Assembly: GCA_027579435.1 (NCBI GenBank)
Contig: JANBPK010000945.1
Span: 1-64,000, forward strand
Reading direction: 5' to 3'
Origin: Candolleomyces eurysporus
Lineage: Eukaryota > Basidiomycota > Agaricomycetes > Agaricales > Psathyrellaceae
DNA length: 64,000 nt
Shown: positions 34,301 to 50,908 of the stretch, in pieces
How positions within the stretch are numbered: the stretch's first letter is position 1
Layout of the letters: every line of letters starts with the position of its first letter
The notes under the pieces: model-generated
Databases searched by the model: none
The model's input: only the letters and a program-made list of their open reading frames with translations
Told to the model about the DNA's origin: nothing
Position numbers and translations under genes: made by a program

Positions 34301-35774
34301 AGTGAAGGACGGTCCGGCATCTCCTCTGACTGGAAGTCGAATTCGGGATGAGTAGTATCTGTATTGATTTGGAAAACTTCCGGATTCGATTGGAGGATAA
34401 CGAGGACATGGACCCTGAGGCCGAATAGTAACGGCGTCAGGCCTTCGTGCAGGTTGGCCGATCGGTGGACGGGATGAACTGGATCGAGCGACTCTCGGAA
34501 AGTGTTCGGGAGTTGAGGATAGCGTTTGATCAAGCTGACAATCTTAGACTTCTTCTCCTGCGGCGTCGACTTTGCGCATTCATCGAGCTTGTCCTCGAAG
34601 TATTCGACAAACCGAAGGAAAGCATGCAAATAGTTCCGAAGAATCACAATTCTTGCTTCCGGAGTACCTGTCCTTGCCGACGCGCAGTGCCCGATGCGAG
34701 ATAATAAATCAGACGGGATGCCTTGCTCGCACAGACGCCCGATCCACTCCTGTTTGAACGAAGGAAGAACTATCTCTGCTGCCGCTTCTTCGACATGTTC
34801 GGACTTGAGCGACCTGAACATTTGGCACAAGATCTTGAAAAGGACCTCGTTCTTCCCGTTCTTGTTCCTGCCGCCGTCCTGCCTTGAATGTGTGTTGCCG
34901 TCTTGCTCATTATCTCGCCGAGTTTTCAACCATACAGTGAAGTCGTAGAGTGGAGTATTGAAAGGTAGCGAACGAAACAGGGGCATGACAAGATACGTCA
35001 CAATCCCTGCCAGGAGGCATGTCAACAGGACCCACCCAACGGTTTGATTATCGTTGAAAGTCCAGACTGTGAGTCCAACCAGGAAGGTGAGGGAGACGAC
35101 GTGTGTCTGAAAGATAAGGGGGACATGTGTGATGGCAGTCTCCACGAATCTGGCCTGCTTGTCCAATCTAAATCGGCGATACGCGCCGTCAGCGGTACGC
35201 GGCTTTGTGGTGCCAGGGGCGTATCTTGTCAGCCAGTGCTTGGCCAGAACACCCACCACGGCGACGAAGAGGGTCATCTGAAGGCTTAGAAGCCAGAGGA
35301 TGTGGATAGATATTGCTGAACGAGAAATATGAGCGACCGTGGGGGTCGAGGGAGAATCGCGGATGTCTTTGAGTAGACTTTGTTCCGTTTCAACTTGGAT
35401 GTCGCGCCGGGCGTCGACGATGAAAGTTGCAACGACGCTAGCAAATAAACCGACCTGGAGGGCCATATCAGTTACTTTGAAGCGTGAAGATGGTTCAAAA
35501 GGTATAATCACAAAGACGAGAAGAGAATCCAAGCTTGAGTTCCACATCACTACCCTCTCTTTTGCGTTACTTTCCGCTTCTTCCAAATACAGGGCCCATA
35601 TCCTCGCTGTATTCCTAAACTCGGGAGTATCATGCACTTGCGCCCCAGGGTCTTCTGGGATTCCCCCCTTCTCCGCTGTGCTTGAATCACCAACGGTCTG
35701 AGTATTCGTGTGAGACGCGACTTCACTAGAGAAATGCACGAAAAGCCTACACTGCGTCTGTGGGAGGCTTGCAT
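28368..35774 (-). CDS. giant DUF6535 membrane / helical-repeat protein, copy 1 (5' end unresolved)
   Basis: Twenty-nine exons decoded: 35774-35512, 35454-34163, 34103-33981, 33931-33722, 33663-33544, 33490-33371, 33308-33165, 33091-32807, 32747-32628, 32572-32429, 32379-32251, 32196-31888, 31830-31657, 31604-31485, 31423-31262, 31203-31087, 31036-30914, 30854-30747, 30700-30554, 30495-30337, 30287-30099, 30037-29927, 29872-29744, 29689-29561, 29494-29396, 29345-29223, 29169-28882, 28817-28713, 28660-28368; about 1,945 aa plus a missing first exon. The N-terminus is a DUF6535 domain: ARIWALYLEEAE, MWNSSLDSLLVF, then four membrane helices. The rest, about 1,500 residues, is Leu/Ala-rich helical repeats of about 40 residues (ARM/HEAT-like; e.g. 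VRRAAMNLTSVTW, RQHALQLLEAFV). Every intron from 34,162 on is phase 1. One surplus base in the T8 run at 34,210-34,217 breaks exon 2. Intron 31,424-31,484 has a GC donor. The function of DUF6535 is unknown; a membrane-anchored scaffold is plausible. Confidence 0.75.
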
Positions 35775-37010
35775 CTGTGACTGAATACGAGTTAGAGGCA
35801 AACAATTGGGTGCAAAGTTACAGAGGGGGATATATCGGCGACAGGCCCATATAACGAACCCCCGTCTTTGAGGGTGGGTAGTATGAATTTCACGAGGTGC
35901 AGCGAAAAGGGTTACATGAAAAAGCGTATGAATGTCATGGGGCTGGCACGAGGGAGAGGTCCCCCATTCCCCTTGCACATCGATATCCTAGGGTTGCCCT
36001 TCTTCTGGGTCTGATAAGCCATTTAGACGCTTGTTTGGCATCAACCAGGGAAGTATAATTCGTCGACACGACTGGTTCAAGAAGCGAAGAACCGATGTGC
36101 ATGGTAAAAATATGAAGTTGATTTTGCGAGCAAGACGGCAAAACGTTCGTTCCATATCTCGTAACATTCAAATGAATGCCAGGCGCCAGCGAGTGTATGA
36201 AGATAGCAATACGCCGGACATGTGGGCACTACGACTAAGCCTTGTTCTTCATATATCCAAACACAAGGCTGACCCTCACCGTCAATTTGGTGCACGATCG
36301 TACCTGTATGGCAATTTCGCGGCGTGCGGCCAAGCATTTCAAGTACGCAGTAAGGGGAATTCGACGCCTGCCTGATTCCAGCAATGTTCATGGCCATATG
36401 TAAGGAGCTACGCATCGTCTGGACCATGAGATGCATCTTGCGACCGACGTAACGATCTCTCGACTCGCCGGTCGCGTGTCAAGTGGTACAAGTCCGAGTA
36501 TTCTGAGAGTTTCTGATCACCTTGTCTTTCATTCCGGCAAAGCGTGCTGGCGAGGAATGGTGATAAAGAAGGAAGCAGGGTATGAAATGGACGCTTACCG
36601 TGGGATTGATCAATGAGCTTTGCACACGTTGGAAGGTTCCGAGTCCATGATTCAATCAAACGATGTCGTCTGCCAGTGCTCAGGCCTCAGGCTGCAAGCC
36701 GTTTATTTTAACCTTGCCAGAGAGAAGTATGCCAGTCCTCAGCTCTGTAAATAGCGGAGAATGGAAGCAGTCGTAAAGTACATAGGTGGTGCTGGACGCG
36801 GCAGGTTTCCGACGTGCATTGGTTCTCACTGGCAGCTGAGACTGAGCGCCTACCAGGAACGAGTCGGAGACGGCGCGGCCCGAAGGCGGCCCCTACTAGC
36901 GCGCTCAGGTTAGTCACATCCGAGTCACATCCAATTGCGGTCGACGACGACACCGAGGGACTGCACGACGACGACAACGGGTCTGTGACCTGAAAGTTGT
37001 CAACGACAAC
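35775..37010. other. intergenic between divergent DUF6535 and SNF2 genes
   Basis: Should contain both promoters and the unresolved first exon of the minus-strand gene. A small ATG frame near 35,850 and one near 35,940 do not join the 35,774 acceptor in the right phase. No other gene seen. Confidence 0.4.
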
Positions 37011-41722
<4,712 letters not shown>

Positions 41723-41797
41723 TCCTCGTCGATACCTTTGTTGCCCCTTTGCTCCATATTATTGTTATTTGTATTTCGCCTATGTGTACATTTACAA

Positions 41798-43510
41798 TTA
41801 TGCCCTGTTTGCTACTCGTGCAGCGTGCGCTGTCAGGATTTCATTCAACCCGTCCCTCTTCAAGCAATTCTCGAACGCGAAGCTCTTGGCAAGATCTTCC
41901 AGTTGGGTTTCATCCATACCCTTGAACAAGTCTGCCCATTCTTGAACCATGTACTCGGCGAACATGATCGTTCTCGATATCCTGGTGACACGTTCCTGAA
42001 GGGTCCACAACGGTGGGTAGAGCTTCAAGTATTTGGGATCTGCCACCGAATTCTCAATGAGGGAGATGATAGGTTGATAGATGTGTTTGACGTGTTTGTC
42101 GTCCTTGCCCCAGCCGTCGACGGCGAGTCGGTGTTTCCTCACGAGGAACTGTGCAAAGTGGCGTCGGTACGGAGTGGATGGGGAGACGTGGACCATCCCT
42201 TGGAAGCCTATGTCTTTGTAGAGCCAGATCGACCAGCTCAAGCGATCCTAGCAGGCGATGCAGTGAGTACAGGTGGCGTAGCGAAGCCGAGATATAAGCT
42301 AACCTTTTCGTAGATTTCGAGCTGATCTCTGAGCACTGCATACCGACGAGCATTGGTATCGTCTGTAGCATCGCCATCGTACTCTGCCCTGGCATAGACA
42401 GGGCCCCATTCTCCATTCCACACACAAAGCCCATGCTGATCTATCCACTCTCGCTTGCACTTGTACGCTTTTACGAGGTGATCCTTCTGCGCTTCTGACC
42501 CTGTATATGGTTCCGGTGAATTTGTTGTTCCAAAAATCGCGTAGTCATGGATGGCATAGGCAGTATTCCTCCACCGAGTACCAGCGTCCTCCGGAAACTT
42601 TGTGAAATCCGTCGCGAGGGTATTTCCATCCAAGAATATGATGTGGTTCTCGTCGATGGCTCGGATGGCCTCGTGCAACCTGTCGTACAGATTAATCAAG
42701 CCTTGATGTTGCGGATGAGGATCTGCAGGCTCGTTCAAGACGTTGTATCCGGCGATCCAGGGATTATCTTTATAGCGGGTTGCGAGTTGCTCCCAGAGCC
42801 AGATAAAACTATCTTGGAAGTCTTTGTGAGTCCAGAGGTGGCCTCGGTGGGTTCCGCCGTCTGCGTGCCATCCTCCACTTTGGCCACCTGGAGCCGCGTG
42901 AACGTCGATGACGGTGTAGATGGAGTATTTGACACAGAGGGATATGGCACGGTCGAGATGTTTGAAGCAATTAGGCTTGAGGACTCGAGGATTAAGGTCA
43001 TCTATATAAGGGATGGAATATAGTCACTAGGTGAAGGAGGGAAATAGGCGTACCTTCGAAGTGCCTGTAATTCACGGCAATCCGTATGCAATTTAGACCC
43101 AGTGATTTGAAGAAAATAGCGTCTGGTTCCGCGAAGAAATGTTCCAAGAACTAGTCGGTAGTTAGGGAAGCAATTTAATCAATATGTGAGCCAGTACGAG
43201 CCTTATCGAAGAAGAACTCTGCCTTCTCCTTTCCAATAGTATCGGCTAGGACTTCTCGAATTTGGAACTCGCACCCAGGGAATCCTGGAGTCAGGCAGGG
43301 ACTGAAATTCGATAGCATTCAACATACAGCCTGTTACGATATACCTGAGATGAAATTCTCCATCCTAGAACTATGTCAGACAGGAGTAATAGTATACGCA
43401 GAGGGTGAGAGCGCTCACATCATCCAACCACCCAATCCAGCGCCGTGCAAGATGACTTCATTGCCTGAAGCATCGACTACCTTGGTTCCGTCAACCTTTA
43501 GGAAAGACAT
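41798..43510 (-). CDS. glycoside hydrolase family 5 enzyme, copy 1
   Basis: Six exons: 43510-43419, 43364-43345 (20-nt micro-exon), 43284-43202, 43150-43054, 43001-42304, 42247-41798; 479 aa. A (beta/alpha)8 GH5 fold is indicated by GNEVILHGAGLGGW, LGLNCIRIAVNYRHFE, YTVIDVHAAPGGQ, acid/base GYNVLNEP (Glu 188), HIIFLDGNT, YAIHDY and nucleophile WNGEWGPVYA (Glu 295). The long C-terminal part (YPPLWTLQERVTRISR...) is typical of one fungal GH5 group; the substrate (beta-glucan or glycolipid) cannot be told. No signal peptide, so it may act inside the cell. The third intron has a GC donor (43,201-43,200), where copy 2 has GT. Confidence 0.88.
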
Positions 43511-44045
43511 CTAGGAAAGAAGAGGTCAGAACCATGATCGTCCATGGATGCTCAGACTCTTATACTCGTTCGCCGGGAGCCCGGCCCCTTGGTGCGTCAC
43601 TGACTTCCTTGGAGATTCCTCGGATATTATGATGCATTCGAGCGAGAGCGGAGGGTCCCACCAGGGCTGATCATATGAGCCAGGTCTCGCAGCGAACGAT
43701 TGCGAGAAACCGATCGCGATCGTGCGCAATGAGAGCGCCCATTTCATAGTCAGTGTGGGAATATAATTTAGGATCTATCCTTCAAGTCATCTTGGACGCT
43801 TTCAGTCAGCGCGTCCACAAGGTCGAAGCCCCTCAACTACAAGAAACCGCTCGTACACCCTTCATACCTATTTCATTTGTTCCTCAGAGTGAGTTCCGGT
43901 TTCCTGCTTATCACTGTGGCAGAGCTTCTCAGCACCAATCATCGTAACAGTGGCCAACGACGAGGGACTTCGTGTCTTTCTTGCTCATCTCACCCTTTGC
44001 ACTATATCATTGTTATTTGTATTTTTCCTGTGTGTACAGTTGGAA
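43511..44045. other. intergenic duplicate with truncated F-box start
   Basis: Near-copy of 45,790-46,245: GH5 promoter followed by the 5' region of the F-box-type gene (43,753-43,970), which is cut off after GACGAGGGACT. The ATG of that gene is not reached, so only leader sequence remains. Confidence 0.65.
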
Positions 44046-45753
44046 TTATGCCCTTCTTGCTACCCGTGCAGCGTGCGCTGTCAGGATTTCATTCAACCCG
44101 TCCCTCTTCAAGCAATTCTCGAACGCGAAGCTCTTGGCAAGATCTTCCAGTTGGGTTTCATCCATACCCTTGAACAGGTCTGCCCACTCTTGAACCATGA
44201 ACTCGGCTAACATGATCGTTCTTGATATCCTGGTGACACGTTCCGGGAGGGTCCACAGTGGTGGGTAGAGTTTCAGGTATTTGGGATCTGCCACCGAACT
44301 CTCAATGAGAGAGATGATAGGTTGATAGACGTGTTTGACGTCTTTGTCGTCCTTGCCCCAGGCGTCGACGGCGAGTCGGTGTTTCTTCGCGAGGAACTGT
44401 GCAAAGTGGCGTCGGTACGGAGTGGATGGGGAGACGTGGACCATCCCTTGGAAGCCTATGTCTTTGTAGAGCCAGATTGACCAGCTCAAGCGATCCTAGT
44501 AGGTAATGCAGTGAGTACAAGTGGCATAGCTGAGCCGAGATACAAGCTAACCTTTTCGTAGATTTCGAGCTGATCTCTGAGCACTGCATACCGACGAGTA
44601 TTGATATCGTCTGTAGCATCGCCATCGTACTCTGCCCTGGCATAGACAGGGCCCCATTCTCCATTCCACACACAAAGCCCATGTTGATCTATCCACTCTC
44701 GCTTGCGCTTATACGTTTTTACGAGGCGATCCTTCTGCGCTTCTGACCCTGTATACGGCTCCGGTGAATTTGGAAAACCAAAGACCGCGTAGTCATGGAT
44801 TGCATAGGCAGTATTCCTCCACCGAGTACCAGCATCCTCCGGAAACTTTGTGAAATCCGTTGCGAAGGTGTTTCCATCCAAGAATATAATGTGGTTCTCG
44901 TCGATGGCTCGGATGGTCTCGTGCAACCTGTCGTACAGGTTGATCAAGCCTTGATGTTGCGGATGAGGATCTGCAGGCTCGTTCAAGACGTTGTATCCAG
45001 CGATCCAGGGGTTATCTTTATAGTGGGTTGCGAGTTGCTCCCAGAGCCAGACAAGGCTATCTTGGAAGTCTTTGTGAGTCCAGAAGTAGCCCAGGTGTGT
45101 TCCGCCGTCTGCGTGCCATCCTCCACTTTGGCCACCTGGAGCCGTGTGTACGTCGATGACGGTATAGATGGAGTGTTTGGCGCAGAGGGATACGGCACGG
45201 TCGAGGTGCTTGAAGCAATTGGGCTTGAGGACTCGAGGGTTAAGGTCATCTATTCAAGGGAGATATAGTCACGAAGTGAGAGAGGGCAACAGGCGTACCT
45301 TGGAAGTGCCTGTAACCCACGGCAATCCTTATGCAATTCAGACCGAGTGATTTGAAGAAAATGGCGTCTGGTTCCGCGAAGAAATGTTCCAAGAACTAGT
45401 TGGTAGTTAGGGAAAATATTTAATCGAATCAGCGAACCAGTACGAACCTTATCGAAGAAGAACTCTGCCTTCTCCTTTCCAATGGTGTCGGTTAGGGCTT
45501 CTCGAATTTGGAACTCACACCCAGGAAATCCTGGAGTCATGCAGGGACTGAGATTCAAGAGCACTCAACATAGAACCTATTATGATATACCTGAGATGAA
45601 ATTCTCCATCCTAGAACGATGTCAGTCAGGAGTATTAATAGAGGAGAATGAGAGCGCTCACGTCATCCAACCACCCAATCCTGCGCCGTGCAAGACGACT
45701 TCATTGCCTGAAGCATTGACGATCCTGGTCCCATCAACCCTCAGGAAAGACAT
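44046..45753 (-). CDS. glycoside hydrolase family 5 enzyme, copy 2
   Basis: Exons 45753-45662, 45610-45591, 45530-45448, 45395-45299, 45249-44552, 44495-44046; 479 aa, each exon exactly as long as in copy 1. It is nearly identical to copy 1 in the catalytic region, with scattered changes (e.g. FGFPNSPEP for FGTTNSPEP, YKRKREW for YKCKREW). Both catalytic glutamates (NEP and NGEWG) are kept. All introns are GT-AG. Both copies look functional, so the pair probably adds dosage or is starting to diverge. Confidence 0.88.
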
Positions 45754-46255
45754 CTAGGAAAAGAAGAGGTCAGAATCCGTCACGGATGTTCAGACTCTTA
45801 TACTCGTTCGCCGGTAGTCCGGCCCCTTGGTGCGCTGTCTACACCCCCCTTGGAGATTCCTCGGATATTATGATGCATTCAGGTGAGAGCAGAGGGCCCC
45901 AACACGATCAGGGCTCTGATCATATGTGCCGGGTCTCGCAGTAGACGACTGCGAGAAACCGATCGCCATCGTGTGCAATGAGAGGCCCAGGGTCATAGGC
46001 GCCCATTTCATAGTCAGTGTGGGAATATAGTCCTTTGTCCTGGAATCGCGAGTAACGTGGAAAGCCCTTTTTGGACGCTTTCAGTCAACGTGTCCACAAG
46101 GTCGAAGCCCCTCAACTACAAGAAACCGCTCGTGCACCCTTCTTTATTTCCTCAGAGTGAGTTCCGGGTTCCTACGTACATCACTGTGGCAGAGTTTCTC
46201 AACACCGATCGTAACAGTGGCCAACGACGACGTCGACCGAGGGACTGCGTGTCCA
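45754..46255. other. divergent intergenic region, GH5 copy 2 / F-box gene
   Basis: Shared upstream region of two divergently transcribed genes, duplicated at 43,511-43,970. Short inverted traces such as TCTCGCAG...CTGCGAGA near 45,935-45,957 are visible. Confidence 0.45.
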
Positions 46256-47817
46256 ATGCGCAAACTTCCTACTGAGGTTTTTATGAGAATCTGTATGATT
46301 CTGTCCAGCGATCTATTCTACCAGGATTACTCGATTTTGGAAACCCCGGACCTTCCCCCCCCTTTCAGTTGCGCAAGTCTGCACTGAGTGGCGGGCCAAG
46401 GTGCTGGATTATGGGCCATTTTGGTCGAAGATCATGCTAGGCGGGGCATCGCAGGGGCAGTGGCTCGATGAAGTCGTCCTTCGGTCGGGTGGCTTTCCCC
46501 TCGATGTGAAGGTGGAAATGGATCCCTACTTCCTCCCCCCTCCCAGAGCTCGACGTAACCGAGCCTGGTGGCCAACTAACCGCATCACGAACGTTGACCA
46601 TGTCTTCCGGTATATCCCCAGAATCCGATCCTTAGACTTACACGCGCTCTATAACGATGTGGATGCGGCTTTCGCTCGACTGGGGAACTCTGGTATCGAT
46701 GCGCCTCTATTGGAACATTGGTCCATCGAACGCCTTCGAACACATATGGAACCCAATTCCCCCGAATTCGTACAACCTTTGACCCATGCGCCCCGACTAC
46801 AAAACCTTCAAATTCGATACGGTCCAATCCTTCCATCTGGATATTTCGGCAATTTGCGGGGACTTCATCTTGTGAACGACGAACCCGACGACATGATTCT
46901 CTGCACCGATAATTTCCGCAAACTCTCGAGCCTTCCGGCATTGGAACTGCTTCACGTTCAAACGAGAAAAAATTCTCAAGACACAAATCCCGAATCAACA
47001 ATCCCGTCGCAAGTAACGTTAAGGCTACCTCAGCTGAAACACGTCGTTTTCATTTCCAGCATGTACTCTTTCCGGGTTTTTCTTACTCAAGTGCAAGCCC
47101 ATCCCGACTGCTCTTTCGATTTTCGTTTCGACTATCTTTTTATATTGGAATATAAAGCAAGTTGGGGGTCCGCTCTGGTGGAGACAATGAGGACGTGGCA
47201 AGACATACCTCGGGCGCTTTTTTTTCGACATAGAACTTTGGGATTCGGGGTTGGGTTCTTTCAAGATGGTACCTTACGCGCCAAGTGATGCGAACTCACC
47301 ATACTTTCTTCGACTTCGCACCATTGACGATGGGTCAAAACCCTCCGCGCATCTGCCGTACCCAACTGGCGTCGCTCGTGTATTCTCCGGTGTTTTGAGG
47401 AAGATCGATGGCCCAGCAGAAGCCAGAATCACTCTGAATGGAGACCTTTCTCTTGCCAGGGAGGGTTTGTTCGAAGGTCAGACAATGCCCAGTGTGACAG
47501 ACTTAACACTCTATAACCCGGGCCCGTCGAACCTCTCGGACATACTCGCGATTGTTCAGTCTCCCCGGCGGTGGCTCCCAATTCCGAGGCTCCAGGTCCT
47601 TCGCTTGATTGGCAAGACGGATACATACCGCCGATGCTCCCCTGTCGATCTCGCAAAGATAAATAAGATATTTGAATCCTTGAAGATGATCCAGTGCCCT
47701 TTGAGGCTCATCGACATTTCGGGCCTGGATTCCAAGCATCATCCACTTCACACCTTTTTCGTCAAGCTAGTGCCCACTCTCAAAAGATGGGGAGTGGAAT
47801 TGAAGGAAGCAGCTTGA
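46256..47817 (+). CDS. F-box-type leucine-rich protein with two frame breaks
   Basis: Begins MRKLPTEVFMRICMIL, an F-box-like first helix, then SVAQVCTEWRAKVLDY and FWSKIMLGG, followed by degenerate leucine-rich repeats (IRSLDLHALY, LLEHWSIERL, APRLQNLQIRYG, LPALELLHVQT, LPQLKHVVFIS, MPSVTDLTLYNPG, IPRLQVLRLIG). F-box proteins choose substrates for SCF ubiquitin ligases; the substrate is unknown. The frame breaks at a C8 run (46,355-46,362) and a T8 run (47,218-47,225). Removing one base from each gives a continuous 519-aa frame of unbroken family character, so I treat both as probable sequencing errors. Relatives: the pseudogene at 26,434-27,970 and the remnant near 59.6 kb. Confidence 0.7.
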
Positions 47818-48095
47818 GGAGTGGCCCCAGTGGCCGTGCTTTCATGGGTGGAGGATGTACCTACCTACCTCATGATACGGCGCAGGGCATGACGAAGAGG
47901 GGATGAAGGAGAAAGGTTTTATACTGTCTGGATATTGAGGCCCCATCACGACGCTTCGAAACTCCCTTGGTGTCAATCGAATTATTCTCAAAACGGCAGT
48001 GTCATTTCTGTTTTAGGTAGATACACATTATTGAATCCAAAGGTTCGAAAGGAGAAAACTGGCTTCGGAGAAATGCAGACGTGCTTGAAGATTGT

Positions 48096-49978
48096 TCACT
48101 TGTCCCCTTTGATCTGAAGCATTGATTATTGAGTGAAAGGGTTGAGTGACCCATTTTACGAAACCGTACCTTTGCCAACTTCTGCAACGCTTGTTGCAAA
48201 TCACTTTTCAAGTCCTGATGGTATATCGTGAGCTGCGTGTTTGAACAAATGAAAAGAGCCTGTTTGGATACCTCAACCTCCTCGACACCGATGCTTAAGC
48301 GGACCAATCTCGGGTCCTCATTGGGGTCGCTATCCAGTCGTCGCTCAACCAGGGATTCGACGCCACCCAAACTAGTTGCAGGCTATGATACAACGTGAGA
48401 TGAGAAAAGAAACGGGGAACACGGCGAAGAACATACTACGAAATATTGAAGGAGATGGGGGAATCTGGCTGCTTCGTCGCCATCAGAGAGCTACACGCGT
48501 CCCACCAGTCAGTCGTACCTCAATATGATGATGCCAACCATAGAACCCACCAAAAACGAGAAAGTAGCATTATAACCACCCTCCACTCGCATCGTTGGCA
48601 AGAATCCACGCTCGTCCGCCTTTTGAAGCGACGAATGCCAGATCTTGGTGATCGTTCCTCCCGGGATTCCGTCGCACTCTTGTCCAGCGGGAGTCTCGGC
48701 AATCTTGTGCAGCCATTGGGCAATCTCTGTCCCGGACTGAGATTGGCGAGGAATTCGGAGATGGAAGGTCTTGAGCGAGCGCAGTAATAACCACGATTCC
48801 AAGGATCCCATCGTAGATCCCAGGTGCATTCGGTCAGAGATGAGCTGCAAATGTGCAAATAAGTCATCGTACGTCACTCGAAGATCCAAAGCGCAAATAC
48901 AGTCTGCCAATCATTGCGTTCCTTCACGACCAGGATACCCGCCAGCAAGTCGGAGTGTCCTCCGAAGTATTTGGTAGCTGGTACGACAGTGTTTAAATGG
49001 GATGTTAAGTAGCAATGCGAACAAACTCACCGGAATGGAATACACTAGATCACAGGACAAGCAGTGTATCAGAATTCTGACTGATCGGCGAAGCAAGAAA
49101 ACCAAGCTCACATATCTGTGCCAAACTTGAACGGGTACTGCAGTGGCGGCGGACCGAAGGTCGAATCGACGACAAGTAGACCCCCAACATCATGAATCTG
49201 CTCCGACATTCAGAGACAAACAAGCTTTGTACGTAAACAGTGGAAACGCAAACCTTGTCGGCATAGTATTGTATGTCTCTATCATCGTAGTTAGGACCGT
49301 CCGATGGGGGAAAGTGAAGGATAAATATTACCTCGACTCCCCTTGAGGGTTTACTGGAGTCTCCAACCAGCATAGATCTCCAGGCTGGTATTCGTCGTCC
49401 AAATCGATCACCTTGAGTTCGTTGTCTCGGGATTTCCTATATACATCGATCGTCATGTGGCAGCCATGGTAGCCGCCCCGAATTGCTATACGCTTCGGCT
49501 TGGAAAACACAAGAGCCTATGAACAAGGAAGTGAGCGATGAGGCCCCCATCCATGATGTTGTGGGTGTCAAACATACCGCATAGGCCGCAGCCAAGCCAG
49601 AAGAGTAGGTGACAGCATGTCCTTGCTGTCGTAAAGCAATTCAGCGAGAGCGGATACGAATTCAAAAAGGTCCAATACGCACGTTGACCTTGCTCAGGAT
49701 ATGCTCCACGCGTGTGGTATTACTCTGAGTTTCTCTGGAGTAGACGTGTCGTGGAGGATTCCAGAGGTCGTCGAGGTCCACGGGCGGGGCGTTATCCTCG
49801 GGCTTAGGTGCACGAAACGCTACGAGGACGAATAAGACCACTGAAGAGACAAAGTTGATCGATAAAACATACTGGTTGTTACTGAGATGGATGGAGCAAC
49901 TTCTGCTCTCGGAGTCGCCACGACATCCGCGTCCCCATGAATCAAGACAGTACCATTCACCTTGGGCTTGTTAGACAT
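48096..49978 (-). CDS. cystathionine gamma-synthase / lyase-type PLP enzyme
   Basis: Thirteen exons: 49978-49873, 49819-49683, 49625-49578, 49516-49332, 49278-49254, 49197-49112, 49044-49031, 48977-48901, 48844-48551, 48490-48440, 48382-48272, 48214-48170, 48113-48096; 398 aa, the usual size of the Cys/Met-metabolism PLP family. Motifs: HVYSRETQSNTTRVE (family YSR.xNPT-like region), VTYSSGLAAAYA, VIDLDDEYQPGDLCWLETPVNPQGE, VVDSTFGPPPLQYP, PLP lysine in HSATKYFGGHSD (Lys 203), LGSTMGSLESWLLLRSLKTF, SLGGVESLVERR and VRLSIGVEEVEDL. These enzymes act on cystathionine, homoserine esters or cysteine in sulfur amino-acid metabolism in the cytosol; which reaction cannot be told. A 14-nt exon lies just before the active-site lysine and an 18-nt exon ends the gene. 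Confidence 0.9.
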
Positions 49979-50908
49979 TGCTGCGTAAACACGGTGAAAG
50001 CGCGGTCCAACCGTATCAGGCTCTTTGAAGAGCTCGAGCGATGGTTGTAGGATCGGTTGGTGCGATCGGAAAATCACCTCCGCATCTCCGCAACTGCGTC
50101 ATGGAGATCATGACTCGGAGCGGAGGACGTTCGATGATCCGCAATGTTTGGCGACCATCTCTTGACCAAATAACGCCAGCGCGTCCGAGTCCCTCGCATC
50201 TCCGAAGGCCTCCAGGATTCGCGAATATGGATAAATGAAAGAATGAACATGGGTTCAATCCAGGGAAAATTTCCCTGCGGCTTCGAATCTGCAGTTTCTT
50301 AATTTACAAGGGAAGCAAAATTCCAAAATTTTCAAGTTCAAGAATCGTTGTGGCCATCACCCACTCCATATCCATTTCGTCGATCTTGCGGCAGCTGTTG
50401 GGGTGTGGAGTTGAAGGTATGTTGTTGTACAGCTCGACGGTTCTTCGTTATTTACAAGCCTACTTACCTTCAGGCTTTTGTAGGAGAGACCACGACAACA
50501 AGCAGGCTGCCATCATCGATCGCCATTCATTGTTTCGACATGCGCCATGACTTGGCATCACTCCTGGTCCTTGAATGTTCAGTACGCTGAAACCGCCGGG
50601 ATGCCCTACGCAGTTGGCGACATAGTCCCCTCCTTTGATTTCGAGATCGTTGTTTGAGACGGTTCGAGGCGAGGAATTCCTCGAATGAACTCTTTCGTAC
50701 TCGAATCTTGGGTTCAAAAGGCTTGGGCTAAAGTTACCACCAAGCTGGCTTTTTGGCGCCTTGAAGACCCTGCATCTGTCAACTGCGCGGCAATGCGATT
50801 GCCTCATGTTCTATTCACGCAAATGGGCGCTCGTTTTCTTGTGTATAAGTAAGCAGTGGGCATAAAGGGTTGTGACCCCAACCGCTCTTCGCGACATCAG
50901 GGAGAAAC
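49979..50908. other. intergenic; one doubtful small minus-strand gene
   Basis: Promoters of the PLP enzyme and the DUF6535 gene. A minus-strand ATG at 50,807 opens 115 codons (MRQSHCRAVDRCRVFK...) that reach a plausible donor (GGTAAGTAGG at 50,469) and a CAG acceptor near 50,397 with a short tail. No motif is recognised and there is no paralogue in the window. Confidence 0.25.

Larger units (their letters stand above)
41745..46245. repeat. tandem duplication of about 2.2 kb carrying the GH5 gene
   Basis: Unit 1 spans about 41,745-43,960 and unit 2 about 44,010-46,245. Each holds a complete GH5 gene, its upstream region (TTATACTCGTTCGCCG onward) and the beginning of a divergent F-box-type gene. 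The junction near 43,960-44,010 jumps from that upstream sequence straight to the GH5 3' flank, which shows a head-to-tail duplication. Confidence 0.85.

Noticed and set aside
42547..43023. 158-codon plus-strand frame opposite the GH5 gene (and its twin at 44,795)
   Set aside because: Antisense shadow of the long GH5 exon, present in both copies only because the exon is duplicated.
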